From the NCBI GenBank assembly GCA_036172665.1, contig CM069876.1:45291001-45355000 (forward strand): a stretch of DNA of 64,000 bases. Direction: 5' to 3'. The notes under the pieces are model-generated. The model searched no databases, was not told the origin of the DNA, and was given only the letters and a program-made list of their open reading frames with translations. The position numbers and the translations under genes were made by a program. Source of the stretch: Prosopocoilus inquinatus. Taxonomy: Eukaryota; Arthropoda; Insecta; Coleoptera; Lucanidae. Below, one piece after another: positions 54,831 to 64,000 of the stretch; position 1 is the first letter of the stretch; every line of letters begins with the position of its first letter.

Positions 54831-55576
54831 TGTTGCCAGCCCTATTATAGTTAACAATTTAAACTGGAACAAAGCAGAGCTGCCGTGCTTGATGGAAATC
54901 AAACAATTACGGTTAAAACAAACACAGAAATCTAGTAGGTGCAATCGATAGTTGTTAATAAACTAAAATCATCTTCCCCACTTCCTGTGTAAATTCCCCT
55001 GTGCAACGAAAATAAAATTAGTTGCCTGTTTTAATTAAAATAATTTTTAAAGAAGTGTCAATGCAGGTTCTAATCGCGTTGCATGTAATTTTCCATGCAA
55101 TTGAATATAACAATCTTATCTGATTGGTTGATTGCACAATGCAACAACGCATGTTTACAGTTCTGGCAACATTTCGAACATCGAATCCAATTTATTCGCA
55201 CGTCGTTGAACCCTCCTTTGGCGGCACTTTCTAAAAACGAGCCGTAAATTTAACTCGCAGCCAAATGCACTGCAGTGCGACTAATTTTAAAATATATACT
55301 CAAATATCTAACGGATCTCACGATTTTAAATATGATAAAACAAAAATAAGAAATCTTTTTTTGTGTAAAGAGGAATTTTCGTTTCAGTAGATTGGCAACA
55401 ACTGACACTAGGACGCAAATGATGGCAGCCATTACAGAGAATCATGCAATAATGCCAATAATAATTAAATATGTGAATAATAATATGTAGGAGTAATTAA
55501 TTTGGTGACATTTCAAATATTTAATATTATTTTAATTAAAAAAAGTAAAATAAATAGTAAACAATAAGCCGATAAA
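54831..55576. other. Unique sequence, no gene recognised
   Basis: A short hairpin TGCATG/CATGCA lies near 55081-55100. Nothing else is recognised. Confidence 0.35.
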
Positions 55577-55587
55577 GGCGCGGGAAA
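55577..55587 (-). promoter_or_regulatory. E2F-type site
   Basis: The minus strand reads TTTCCCGCGCC, a full match to the E2F/DP consensus TTTSSCGC. It lies about 140 bp upstream of the candidate start codon at 55716 and about 78 bp upstream of an A/T-rich TATA-like run at 55655. Confidence 0.45.
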
Positions 55588-55715
55588 TTCAAACTGTCTT
55601 CAACCGGTTTCGCTCATACTGTGTGCTAATACTAACTGCAAGGTGGGAGTGCTTTATAAAAAATTCCACAAATTTATTTATTTTCTTATTTTATACGAAA
55701 TACTGTTTATTCATA

Positions 55716-55778
55716 ATGAAAACAGCGCCTTCAAGTGCTGCTACAAGTCAACCTAAAAGGAATTTATTTAAACCAAAG
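55716..55778 (+). CDS. Candidate first coding exon, unidentified
   Basis: ATG at 55716 (context ttcataATGA) opens MKTAPSSAATSQPKRNLFKP and ends at a possible donor, ccaaag|gttaat (GT at 55779). An alternative, better-shaped donor cga|gtaaga lies 10 bp further. The Ser/Thr/Pro/Lys-rich start is of the kind common in nuclear proteins, and an E2F site plus a TATA-like run lie upstream, which would fit a gene active in S phase. No family is recognised and no second exon was found in the 8 kb to the right edge. The frame is short enough to be chance. Confidence 0.25.
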
Positions 55779-56131
55779 GTTAATACGAGTAAGAATACAT
55801 TAATTAATTGCAAACAAGTCTCCTTTCTCTTCAATTTATTTTATCATTGTAAACGATATAACGAATAAGTCAAGTCTAGTCTACACCAACAGCAAACAAT
55901 GCCAAGTAACAACAAACGCTTCATAAAATTCTTAAAAATATTTATTAAAAACTTTTATACTTTAATAAATTCTTATTAATATACATATGTATTTATAGAG
56001 CATTTTTGGTTACTTGTGATAAGTAAGTAAATAAATGAATATTTATAAGTCCACAAGTACTGCCAATCGACAGTACTAACAGTTGTAAAAAAGTTTCGGT
56101 AGATGTCTCTGAATTTCTGTGGTCCACTGTA

Positions 56132-56349
56132 GGTGCTTTCTTTCGCTTAACAGTTTGAATCGTGTTTCGAATAGTTTGGACCTGAATTTCACAGTTGTTG
56201 CAACAAAACACCCGACTTGAATTTTTGTTTGACAGTTCATTTGTAAATACCCATAACTCAATCCAAACAAGTTATATAAAAATAGAGAGATGTCTGTTTT
56301 TGAATCAAAATACGTTTTGATCACGATTTTATGAGCGAAAGAAAGCACC
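56132..56349. mobile_element. GGTGCTTTCTTTCGCT MITE, copy 2, intact
   Basis: Perfect 16-bp ends GGTGCTTTCTTTCGCT / AGCGAAAGAAAGCACC are flanked by TA on both sides (56130-56131, 56350-56351). It is 218 bp with no ORF of its own; minus-strand frames across it are incidental. The TA target suggests the Tc1/mariner group. Confidence 0.9.
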
Positions 56350-56823
56350 TATGTAGCATTAGTAAGTCCGAAGTTGGCAATCAATGTCGCCAACTGTCTT
56401 TGGTAAATGCCAACGAAATAACCAGCCGCCTACAATCAACTGTGATTTGAGCATTTATTTTTATTAATGTTGAAATTAGAAAAATAGATATAAAAATTTG
56501 ATAATCACATCATTTTTTTTGTAAACTTAAAAAATTGGAAATTTTCTCGACATTCGTTACGCAAAAAGAGTAGTTAACCAATGAGAGTAAAGAACGCTCG
56601 ACGTTTTGTCTCACTCATCGCCCCATATAAATCGGTTTCAACAATTTTTTATTTATTTATTGATTTGTTTGTATTGAAGAAATTCTGATAGTATTAATTC
56701 GTTTTCTTATAGCGATAGATCGAGTTCGGTGTATCTACCGAAAATATCGGTGAAGGTGGCAGCACTGTTTCGAACAAGTGACCTTATTGAATCGAGTTTC
56801 TTTTTTTTTTTTGTTTTTTCGCG

Positions 56824-56970
56824 TTACGTAAAATAATTTGTAATTTGCGTGTTCGGCACCGGAACGAATTGCCTCGACGAATTTACGCAAACCGCACCGT
56901 TCAACTCGGGACAACCGTTCACGTGAAGTTGGCAAAAGAGAAGACAAATAATAATAGATAAATAAATCAT
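56824..56970 (-). CDS. Candidate small secreted peptide or first exon
   Basis: ATG at 56970 opens 48 residues. MIYLSIIICLLFCQLHVNG has the form of a signal peptide (a hydrophobic core, then a small residue), and CPELNGAVCVNSSRQFVPVP follows, with two cysteines and an N-glycosylation-like NSS. The stop follows NYFT. Codons after the leader use more G/C at third positions than the surroundings. It may be a complete short peptide or the first exon of a longer secreted protein; gc|gtaaat inside the mature part is a possible donor. No family is recognised. Upstream there is an initiator-like CAGTGC but no TATA box. Confidence 0.35.
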   Translation of the reverse strand: MIYLSIIICLLFCQLHVNGCPELNGAVCVNSSRQFVPVPNTQITNYFT

Positions 56971-57079
56971 TAAAATGCGTAACAAAGTCACAAACTGCGG
57001 GTCGTAATCTTGCACTGTTTACGGAACTTTTCGTCAATATTTTCGTTGCAAGACCCGACGCCGACTTGTTAAAGATCAC

Positions 57080-57539
57080 GAGGTCAATTGGGGTGATTTT
57101 TTTTTAATAACTGATTAATAACTGATTAGTAACTGACAACACGGCCGTTTTCGTTTACAATAATAAATATAATAATTACGCATGTATTCCTAAAAAAAAA
57201 TGTATAAATCATAATTCGAACGCGTTAATCAATTTGGGAAAATCACTGACACAATACTATAGCAAGAACAGCGCAGGGCCCAATATTGACCCTTGAGGAA
57301 CACCACAATCTACCTTTCGTGCTCATGAGACGTCAGTTGGTTAAAGAAAAAAAAAACGCATGTTGAGGCATTGTGAACGTTAATTTAAAAATGTAGTGGG
57401 TAAGCTATTTTAAAACAATTTACATTTAAAAAAAATTACGAGAATAGTTTTGTGCCTTGTGCAGTTTTATAATTATTAGCATGCAGGATAGTAAAACAAT
57501 GTTGCAGATTTAATTAAATAAATCATTGATGCCAAATAA
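57080..57539. other. AT-rich sequence, no gene recognised
   Basis: 'taactgattaataactgatta' (split by one base) is a short local repeat near 57105-57135. Nothing else is seen. Confidence 0.35.
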
Positions 57540-58740
57540 ATAAAAACTCATAAATGTAATTTAATAATAGATTTAAAAAAAAAAAACGGAGGACAGTTTT
57601 GAGGTACTCGGTCGAAATGGAAGTAAAACAATACAAATGAAAATCACAAAAAAAAAAAATGGAAAGTCAAAAATATAACTTATGGAAATGGAAGTAAAAC
57701 AAAACAAATGAAGATTAAATTTTTTTTTAATTTCATAAAAAAATGAAAATTCAAAAACATAATTTAATAATAGATTTTAAAAAAATGGAGAGCATTTTTG
57801 AGATACTTGGTCGAAATAGAAGTAAAAGAAAACAAATGAAGATTATAATAAAAAAGAAAAATGATAACTCAAAAATGTAATTTAATACTAGATTTAAAAA
57901 AAATTGAGAATAGTTTTGAGATACTCGGTCGAAATCGAAGTAAAACAAAAAAAATGAAGATAATATTTTTTTTAAATTTCATAAAAAAATGAAAACTCAA
58001 AAATATGATTTAATAATCAATTTAAAAAAAAAAAATGGAGAGCATTTTTGAGATACTCGGTCGAAATAGAAGTAAAAGAAAACAAATGAAGATTATAATA
58101 AAAAAAAAATGAAAACTCAAAAGTGTAATTTAATACTAGATTAAAAAAAATTGAGAACAGTTTTGTGATACTCGGTCGAAATGGAAGTAAAACAAAAAAA
58201 TGAAGATAATATTTTTTTTAAATTTCATAAAAAAATGAAAACTCAAAAATATGATTTAATAATAAATTTAAAAAAATGAAGAGCATTTTTGAGATACTTG
58301 GTCGAAATAGAAGTAAAAGAAAACAAATGAAGATTATAATTAAAAAAAAATGAAAACTCAAAAGTGTAATTTAATACTAGATTAAAAAAAAATTGATAAC
58401 AGTTTTGAGATACTCGGTCGAAATGGAAGTAAAACAAAAAAATGAAGATAATAATTTTCTTAAATTTCATAAAAAAATGAAAACTCAAAAATATAATTTA
58501 ATAATAAATTAAAAAAAAAAAATGGAGAGCATTTTTGAGATACTCGGTCGAAATAGAAGTAAAGCAAAACAAACGAAGATCATAATAAAAAATTGAAAAT
58601 TCCAAAATGTAATTTAATAATAGATTTAAAAGAAATTAGAACATTTTTGAGATACTAGATGGAAATAGAAGTAAAACAAAACAAATGAAGATCATAATAA
58701 AAAAAATGAAAACTTAAAAGTACAATAAAAATAAAAAATA
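57540..58740 (+). repeat. ~120-bp array organised as ~245-bp dimers
   Basis: The anchor 'gagatact(c/t)ggtcgaaat' recurs at 57603, 57801, 57919, 58051, 58167, 58291, 58408, 58538 and 58650. Two unit types alternate: A with 'ggagagcatttttgagatac' and 'gaaaacaaatgaagattata', B with 'gaacagttttg.gatac' and 'aaaatgaagataatattttt'. A-to-A and B-to-B distances are 240-250 bp. Confidence 0.88.
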
Positions 58741-59660
58741 CAATAACGTATACATATTAAGAAACAAACAAACAAACAAAAAAGAAGTTCTGATTTGAGA
58801 AAGATAAACTATCGAGAGTAAAAGAAAATGAGGAACTTTATTGAGAAACCCAATTTAAATGGTACTGAAAATAAAAATTTCTAGAGTTAAAAAAACAAAT
58901 GACGACCATAACAAACCAACTGCAGGTGTAAAATTTCTTAAGGAAAAAGAAATAATGAATCACAATCTTAATAATATGTAAGAAAGTAAAACAAACAAGA
59001 AAACTGAAAAGAAAATGACTGGAAAACTTCAATCGTAATTAAAAAATGAACATTTCAGAAGAAAGTGCGAAAAACAAATCGACGATCGAAAGAACAAGTG
59101 CAGAAAATTGTTGAAGTTTCGGCATTTTTGTCATTAAGGGGAAAAATAACAAAAAGACAAACAACAGCGAAAATAAGCGGAAACAAAATACGATCGAATA
59201 TTAGCAGGGATAAGAAATCGGCCCACTTGTTTCACGAGCAATACGAAAATTTAATATTCGGACTGTATTAGTCCCCATCTAGAGTAAATTGAGCAAAGTG
59301 CTAACGCTCGCCCAGTAATCTTTCCCCTCCCACTCAATAGCAATTTACATACATCGGAGGAGGGAGCCGCGGAAGGAGTATGTAGTACATTCGATGTAAA
59401 AAGTGTCCAACACTAAGTGGGCCGAATTCTTTTCTCTGATTATAAGTAAGAGAAGCTGCGATTATCTTTTTTTCTTTTGTACAAGAATTCACAGAAATCT
59501 ATCGTCGTTTATTTTCTGTTTACTTTTTGGCTTGATTAAATATTAGTAATTCAAATTCATTGAAGCAAAAAAGAGAGAATTAAAAACGCAAGAAAAAAAT
59601 TAAATTAATAATAATATTCTTTCATTATTATTTGTTGCGTTAATCATAAATCATTATCAT
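58741..59660. other. A-rich then unique sequence
   Basis: 58741-59060 is A-rich. A less AT-rich patch lies at 59270-59400, with a 'tcggaggagggagccgcgga' stretch. No gene is recognised. Confidence 0.35.
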
Positions 59661-59825
59661 ATATACCGGGTGTCCCGCGTCATGTGCTCACCTTTCTAGA
59701 ATCTTTATTTATTAATCGATTAACCTGAATTTTGGAGACGATAAACTAAACAAAAAATGGAATTTTTCGACATACTGATAGTCGTCATAGGACTTCCGGT
59801 TTCGCCGGAAGTGAGATCCACTTTC

Positions 59826-60960
59826 GGCACCTGACGCTTTAATTTTAAGTTAACAAGCTGATCACAATCACGTCGCCATTTTGGCTTCCAAAGAATGTAA
59901 AGGGGCTAAAAAAACAAAAAAAAAAAAATTAAAAAACCTGGCGGTTTAAAACAAATTTCAAAAGAACAAATTAGAAACAAAATTATAAAATAAGAGCAAA
60001 AATAAAATTCACTTCTAAAATTTTGAAAATTCTAAAAATTGTTGACTGATGAAGAGTTAAACGATGAAAACTTTCCTAAAAAAATTATGACAGATATTTT
60101 TTGTTTTGGTAACGCGATATTCGATATTCAATTGTTTTTTTTTTTGTGGAAGGCACCTAACGCTTAAGCTTTGAGTTAACAGCAGATTACGACGATGTCA
60201 CCATTTTCGACGTCAAAATTTGTAGAGGTAAAAAACAAAAAAAAAAAAATGAAAAACCTGGCGGTTTAAAACAAATTTTTAAAAGAACAAAATAGTAACA
60301 AAATTAAAAAATAAGAACAAAAATAAAATTCACTTTCAAAATTTTGAAAATTCTAAAAATTGTTGACTGATGATGAAGAGTTAAACGATGAAAACTTTCC
60401 TAAAAAAATGTGACAGATATTTTTTTTATTAACGCGATATTCGATATTCAATTGTTTTTTTTTTGTGGAAGGCACCTAACGTTTTAGCTTTAAGTTAACA
60501 GCAGATTACGATGATGCCACCATTTTCGACGTCATAATTTGTAAAGAGGCAAGAAGGCGATTTAAAACAAATTTTAAAAGAACAAAATAATAATAACAAA
60601 AAAAAGCGATTTAAAAGAAATTTTAAAAGAACAAAATAATAAAAAAAATAAAATAACAAAATTCACTTTCAAAATTTATGAAAATTATAAAAAAATGTTG
60701 ACTGATGATGAAGTTTTAACGATTTGCACTTTCCTAAAAAAAAAAAAAATGGTGACAGATATTTTCTTTTTTTTTTTTTTTGGTAACGCTATACTCAATT
60801 GTTTTTTTTTCGTGGACGGCACCTAACGCTTTAACTTTAAATTATCAAGTCACATTTAGTTTATTACTTTAAATTAACAATCAAGAAACGAGGGGGATAT
60901 TGCTAGATTATTTTATTAGCATCCCCTCTTTCCTTTATTTAAAAAGATCAATTGCCTTAA
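59826..60960 (+). repeat. ~320-bp array inside the composite, copy 2
   Basis: 'ggcacct(g/a)acg' anchors lie at 59826, 60152, 60471 and 60818. Unit lengths match those of the last four units of the intron 2 copy (319-349 bp), which shows that the array moved or was duplicated as a block. Confidence 0.85.
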
Positions 60961-61776
60961 GTATTTCCCTTCTATAACAAAAATGAATTAAAAACTTAAG
61001 CAGAGGACCATTTGTCCTTGACACTGCTTACAGATATTGATTTCTTTGCACCGAAACACGACTGCCTTCCTTCGCAAAACGATTGAATTTTAAATTAAGG
61101 AATTAAAGCGTTTTTATTTTTTTTCGTTTCAACGAAACTAAACTCGAGCGACATTCAGATATTTTTATTTCCATCTAAAGCAAAAAATATTGTATGTAAA
61201 TTCGCTTAGTCCGTTTTATTGAAAATAATTTTAAAGCGAGATAATATTCTCGCTTTTACGACACGGCGTGCGAGTGCATCTACGACAAAAAAGACACGCA
61301 AAAACAAACGAAGTTCTTCCACGGCCACCTTCTCATTTCTTAACGGGCCCTTGTCCTTAGTTACCTGTCGGATATCGCCAGGGAATGTGCGTGCTTTTCT
61401 TATTAGCGAATTTGCAATATTATTGCGATAGTTTATTTATTAGAATATACGCGATAGTGAAGTGCACCTAGAATTATGTGTTGTGGTTGCCGGTTGGGGG
61501 GTTTTCGGCACTAGAACTGCACGCTTCGTAAAACGGTAGGGTGAGTGAAATCACAGTTTTTTCTCGATTTAATTTATTAAATACGAATATTGTTACAGTT
61601 CCACGTCGGTATGCAGTTTAGTTAGCAGAGGGGTGAGTCATTTTCTTCTTCTTTTTTTAGTAGACCGTATCAGGATGAGTATTAGTTTTTTGCATTTGAG
61701 AAATAAATATATATATTGCAAGCAAAGCCGTATTAACACGTTTAATTTAATTTAATATACAGGGTGTATACATATA
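60961..61776 (+). mobile_element. Core of the composite element, copy 2
   Basis: It is nearly identical to 15021-15884, including the AAAGCGAGA hairpin, the 70-codon frame (61219-61431, one Pro-to-Ser change) and both gtgagt donors with the gttacag acceptor between them. The few differences fall inside and outside the frame alike. Confidence 0.7.
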
Positions 61777-62864
61777 CCGGGTGTTCCGCGCCATGTGCTC
61801 ACCTTTCTAGAATCTTTATTTATTAATCGATTAACCTGAATTTTTGAGACGATAAACTAAACAAAAAATGGAATTTTTCGACATACTGATAGTCGTCATA
61901 GGACTTCCGGTTTCGCCGGAAGTGATAACAACTTTCTTATTTTAAATGGAACACCCTATATATTTTTACATATTTAAAATCTACGGATCATTACGAGTCC
62001 GAATACGTATCAACTGTTAATTTTGGTTTCCATGACAGCGAAAAAAAAACTTTTTTATTTTTCAGTCTAGAAAGCTATGAATCGCATTTTTTCGATCTAA
62101 TGCGATCAAGTGTTTCGAAAAAATCACTCCTTTGATGGTATTTTGATTTTTAACATTTTTACAGTATTTGAAATTTTCATTAGCTCTTAACTCATTTTTT
62201 TCGATAGAACCTCATGTGTTTCTTAGCTTAGTTCAACAGAACATTTTCTTCTGAGTACACTGATACCAAATACGTCATATTTTATTTGAAAGTCATTTGA
62301 AATAAAGGGAGTGTAAAATTTCAATAAGACATGCTTTATTTTAAATTATTTTCAAAGAAAATATGACGTATTTGGTATCAGCGTATTCAGAAAAAAATGT
62401 TCAGTTGAACTAAGCTAAGAAACATATGAGATTCTATCGAAAAAAATGAGTTAAGAGCTAATGAAAATTTCAAATACTGTAAAAATGTTAAAAATCAAGA
62501 TACCATCAAAGGAGTGATTTTTTCGAAACATTTGATCGCATTAGATCGAAAAAATGCGATTCATAGCTTTCTAGATTGAAAAATAAAAAAGTATTTTTTT
62601 CGTTGTCATGGAAACCAAAATTAACAATTGATACGTATTCGGACTCGTAATGATCCGTAGATTTTAAATATGTAAAAATATATAGGGTGTTCCATTTAAA
62701 ATAAGAAAGTTGATATCACTTCCGGCGAAACCGGAAGTCCTATGACGACGAGCAGTATGTCAAAATATTCCATTTTTTGCTTAGTTTATTGTCTCCAAAA
62801 TTCAGGTTAATCGATTAATAAATAAAGATTCTAGAAGGGTGAGCACGTGGCGTGGGACACCCGG
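61777..62864. mobile_element. Foldback element FB2
   Basis: It has the same structure as FB1, with arms of about 510 bp and a short central loop around 'ttgaaataaagggagtgtaa'. It forms the right end of the composite element. Confidence 0.9.
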
Positions 62865-63654
62865 TATATCATAATCATAAATTTAAAAAAAAAACTTGTG
62901 TTTGAATCAACACCACTTGAGCTAATTATTCATTTTTTATGGCGTTTGTATAAAACAATTATTAAGAACAATTAAAAGGTTTTGAATCCTAAACCCACAA
63001 GGAGTTTCATATTAGAAAGGTCCATGCCTTATTTTATCAAAATAAGAATTGTTAATAAAAAATGCATTACAATGTTACCTCTTTCGAATTTTTACTAAAG
63101 CAGGCATTTCTTATTTCAAAAACAAAAAAAGTATATTCTCGAGAAAGGCAAAATGCAAATGCAAACATAAATCTGGTTCGATTAACATCCGTTGATTTAA
63201 ACCTCATAATTTATTGCAATTTATGGCAAGTTTTACGTTACGTTGCGGAAAGCGGGATTTCCCCGGACAATTTCTGTGTGGACCGAGATAAACATGTTTT
63301 GCTGTTTAAAAGACGTTGCGTGATTCAATGCATAATAATTATTAGTTATTACTTACAACACAATTCCAACTTTATTAATCGACCGCTAATTATTACGTAA
63401 GTTGTAAGAAACATCAATTAAGATTTTTTTTTACAGCTGTGTAAACGGAACGCCCTCTGTATTACGTACCTACCTATTAATTATCATCGAAAGTGAAAAC
63501 ACATTTTAATCTAAATTTACAATTACGATCTCTTCTTGGCGAATTGGGACAGTTTTTTTTTTGTTAAGAGTTAAGTATTTCATAACAACAGAAGTCGAAA
63601 GCTTTTGACATCGAGGTTGCGTTCGGAATTTCCATTTGAGCGGCGGGTCTTATT
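62865..63654. other. Unique sequence, no gene recognised
   Basis: The frame at 63062-63400 contains a coding-like stretch (YVAESGISPDNFCVDRDKHV) but no known family, and there are no clear splice sites. Confidence 0.3.
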
Positions 63655-63925
63655 CGAGACATTCAACAACCGAGAGATGTCGCTTTTAATAAGGAAAACA
63701 GTGAGCTGTCATTCATGTTATTCAATTCGACACATTAATGTTTCTGTTTTTCTATTTTATTTTTATTTAAAAACATGCGTAAGAGTATTTATTTGTGTGA
63801 AAGCGTCACTCACAAGCTATTCAATTTCATGTTGTTTTTTTTTATAGGTTAACCAACTGTCATTTCAATGTTTCCCTTATTATTTGACCGTTCACAGAGC
63901 TTCCGCTAGATGTCACCTGTTTAAA
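63655..63925 (-). mobile_element. Short dispersed element, copy 3 (inverted)
   Basis: Read on the minus strand it gives 'gacatctagcgga', 'aataagggaaac.ttgaaatgaca', 'ggttaacc' and 'gcgacatctctcgg', the block order of 27686-27960 and 31523-31810. Confidence 0.65.
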
Positions 63926-64000
63926 CCTCATGATTTTCTCGAATGCAAGGCGATTTTGGAGACGCTCACAGTTCGATATTTAAAAAAAAAAAAACATTCA

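Larger units (their letters stand above)
59666..62864. mobile_element. Composite foldback transposon, complete copy (3.2 kb)
   Basis: From left to right: a 155-bp foldback arm (59666-59820, CCGGGTGTCCCGCG...), the ~320-bp array (59826-60960), the core (60960-61776), and a full foldback element (61777-62864). The outermost ends are inverted copies of one another and TATA flanks both sides. Sequence similarity to the intron 2 copy stops exactly at the right end, so this is a mobile-element boundary. It encodes no recognisable transposase. By its layout it resembles Drosophila FB composites, in which foldbacks bracket other DNA. Confidence 0.82.

Overview
The window is AT-rich, repeat-dense nuclear DNA of an insect. 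Short GT-AG exons sit in very large introns, and almost everything else is satellite-like arrays, MITEs, foldback elements and low-complexity sequence. A beetle seems likely, but that is an inference from overall character and no marker in the window proves it.

One gene can be identified with confidence: the 5' part of a mitochondrial-type glutamine synthetase on the minus strand. A TATA box lies at 41333-41340. Coding exon 1 (41176-41196, MALVGFR) and exon 2 (35425-35472, 16 residues) make an Arg/Lys-rich, acid-free leader. Exon 3 (5882-6071) gives 63 residues of the beta-grasp domain, including WIDGTGE. The three exons join in phase 0, 0 and then 1. Intron 1 is 5.7 kb, intron 2 is 29.4 kb, and intron 3 runs off the left edge. 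The catalytic domain is outside the window.

Layout from left to right. 1-5881 (intron 3): degenerate tandem repeats, a coding-like relic and two hAT-type elements. 6072-35424 (intron 2): a PIF/Harbinger-like MITE dated by its own empty site, a pyrimidine-rich 380-bp array, a SINE inside a three-copy repeat, a 320-bp array joined to a 1.1-kb foldback element, a 122-bp array holding a mariner-like MITE, arrays rich in TGACAGCTGTCA and TGACGTCA, and a 160-bp satellite ending 125 bp from exon 2. 35473-41175 (intron 1): a dispersed repeat, a hairpin-bearing triplication and a 184-bp array. 41341-64000 (upstream of the gene): a second foldback element, an array with the motif CGATCGTCTTTTGTTT, a possible RFX/TATA promoter, further nested MITEs, an AGATGGCGC array, weak candidate first exons (near 47.1, 48.3, 52.5, 55.7 and 56.9 kb), a dimeric higher-order repeat, and a complete 3.2-kb composite foldback element.

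The most notable observation is that composite. An array plus a core is bounded by inverted copies of a foldback arm (59666-62864), and a second, differently bounded copy sits in intron 2 (about 13615-16976). Repeat calls were made by eye from aligned copies, so array edges are approximate. Terminal-repeat and target-site coordinates were counted base by base.
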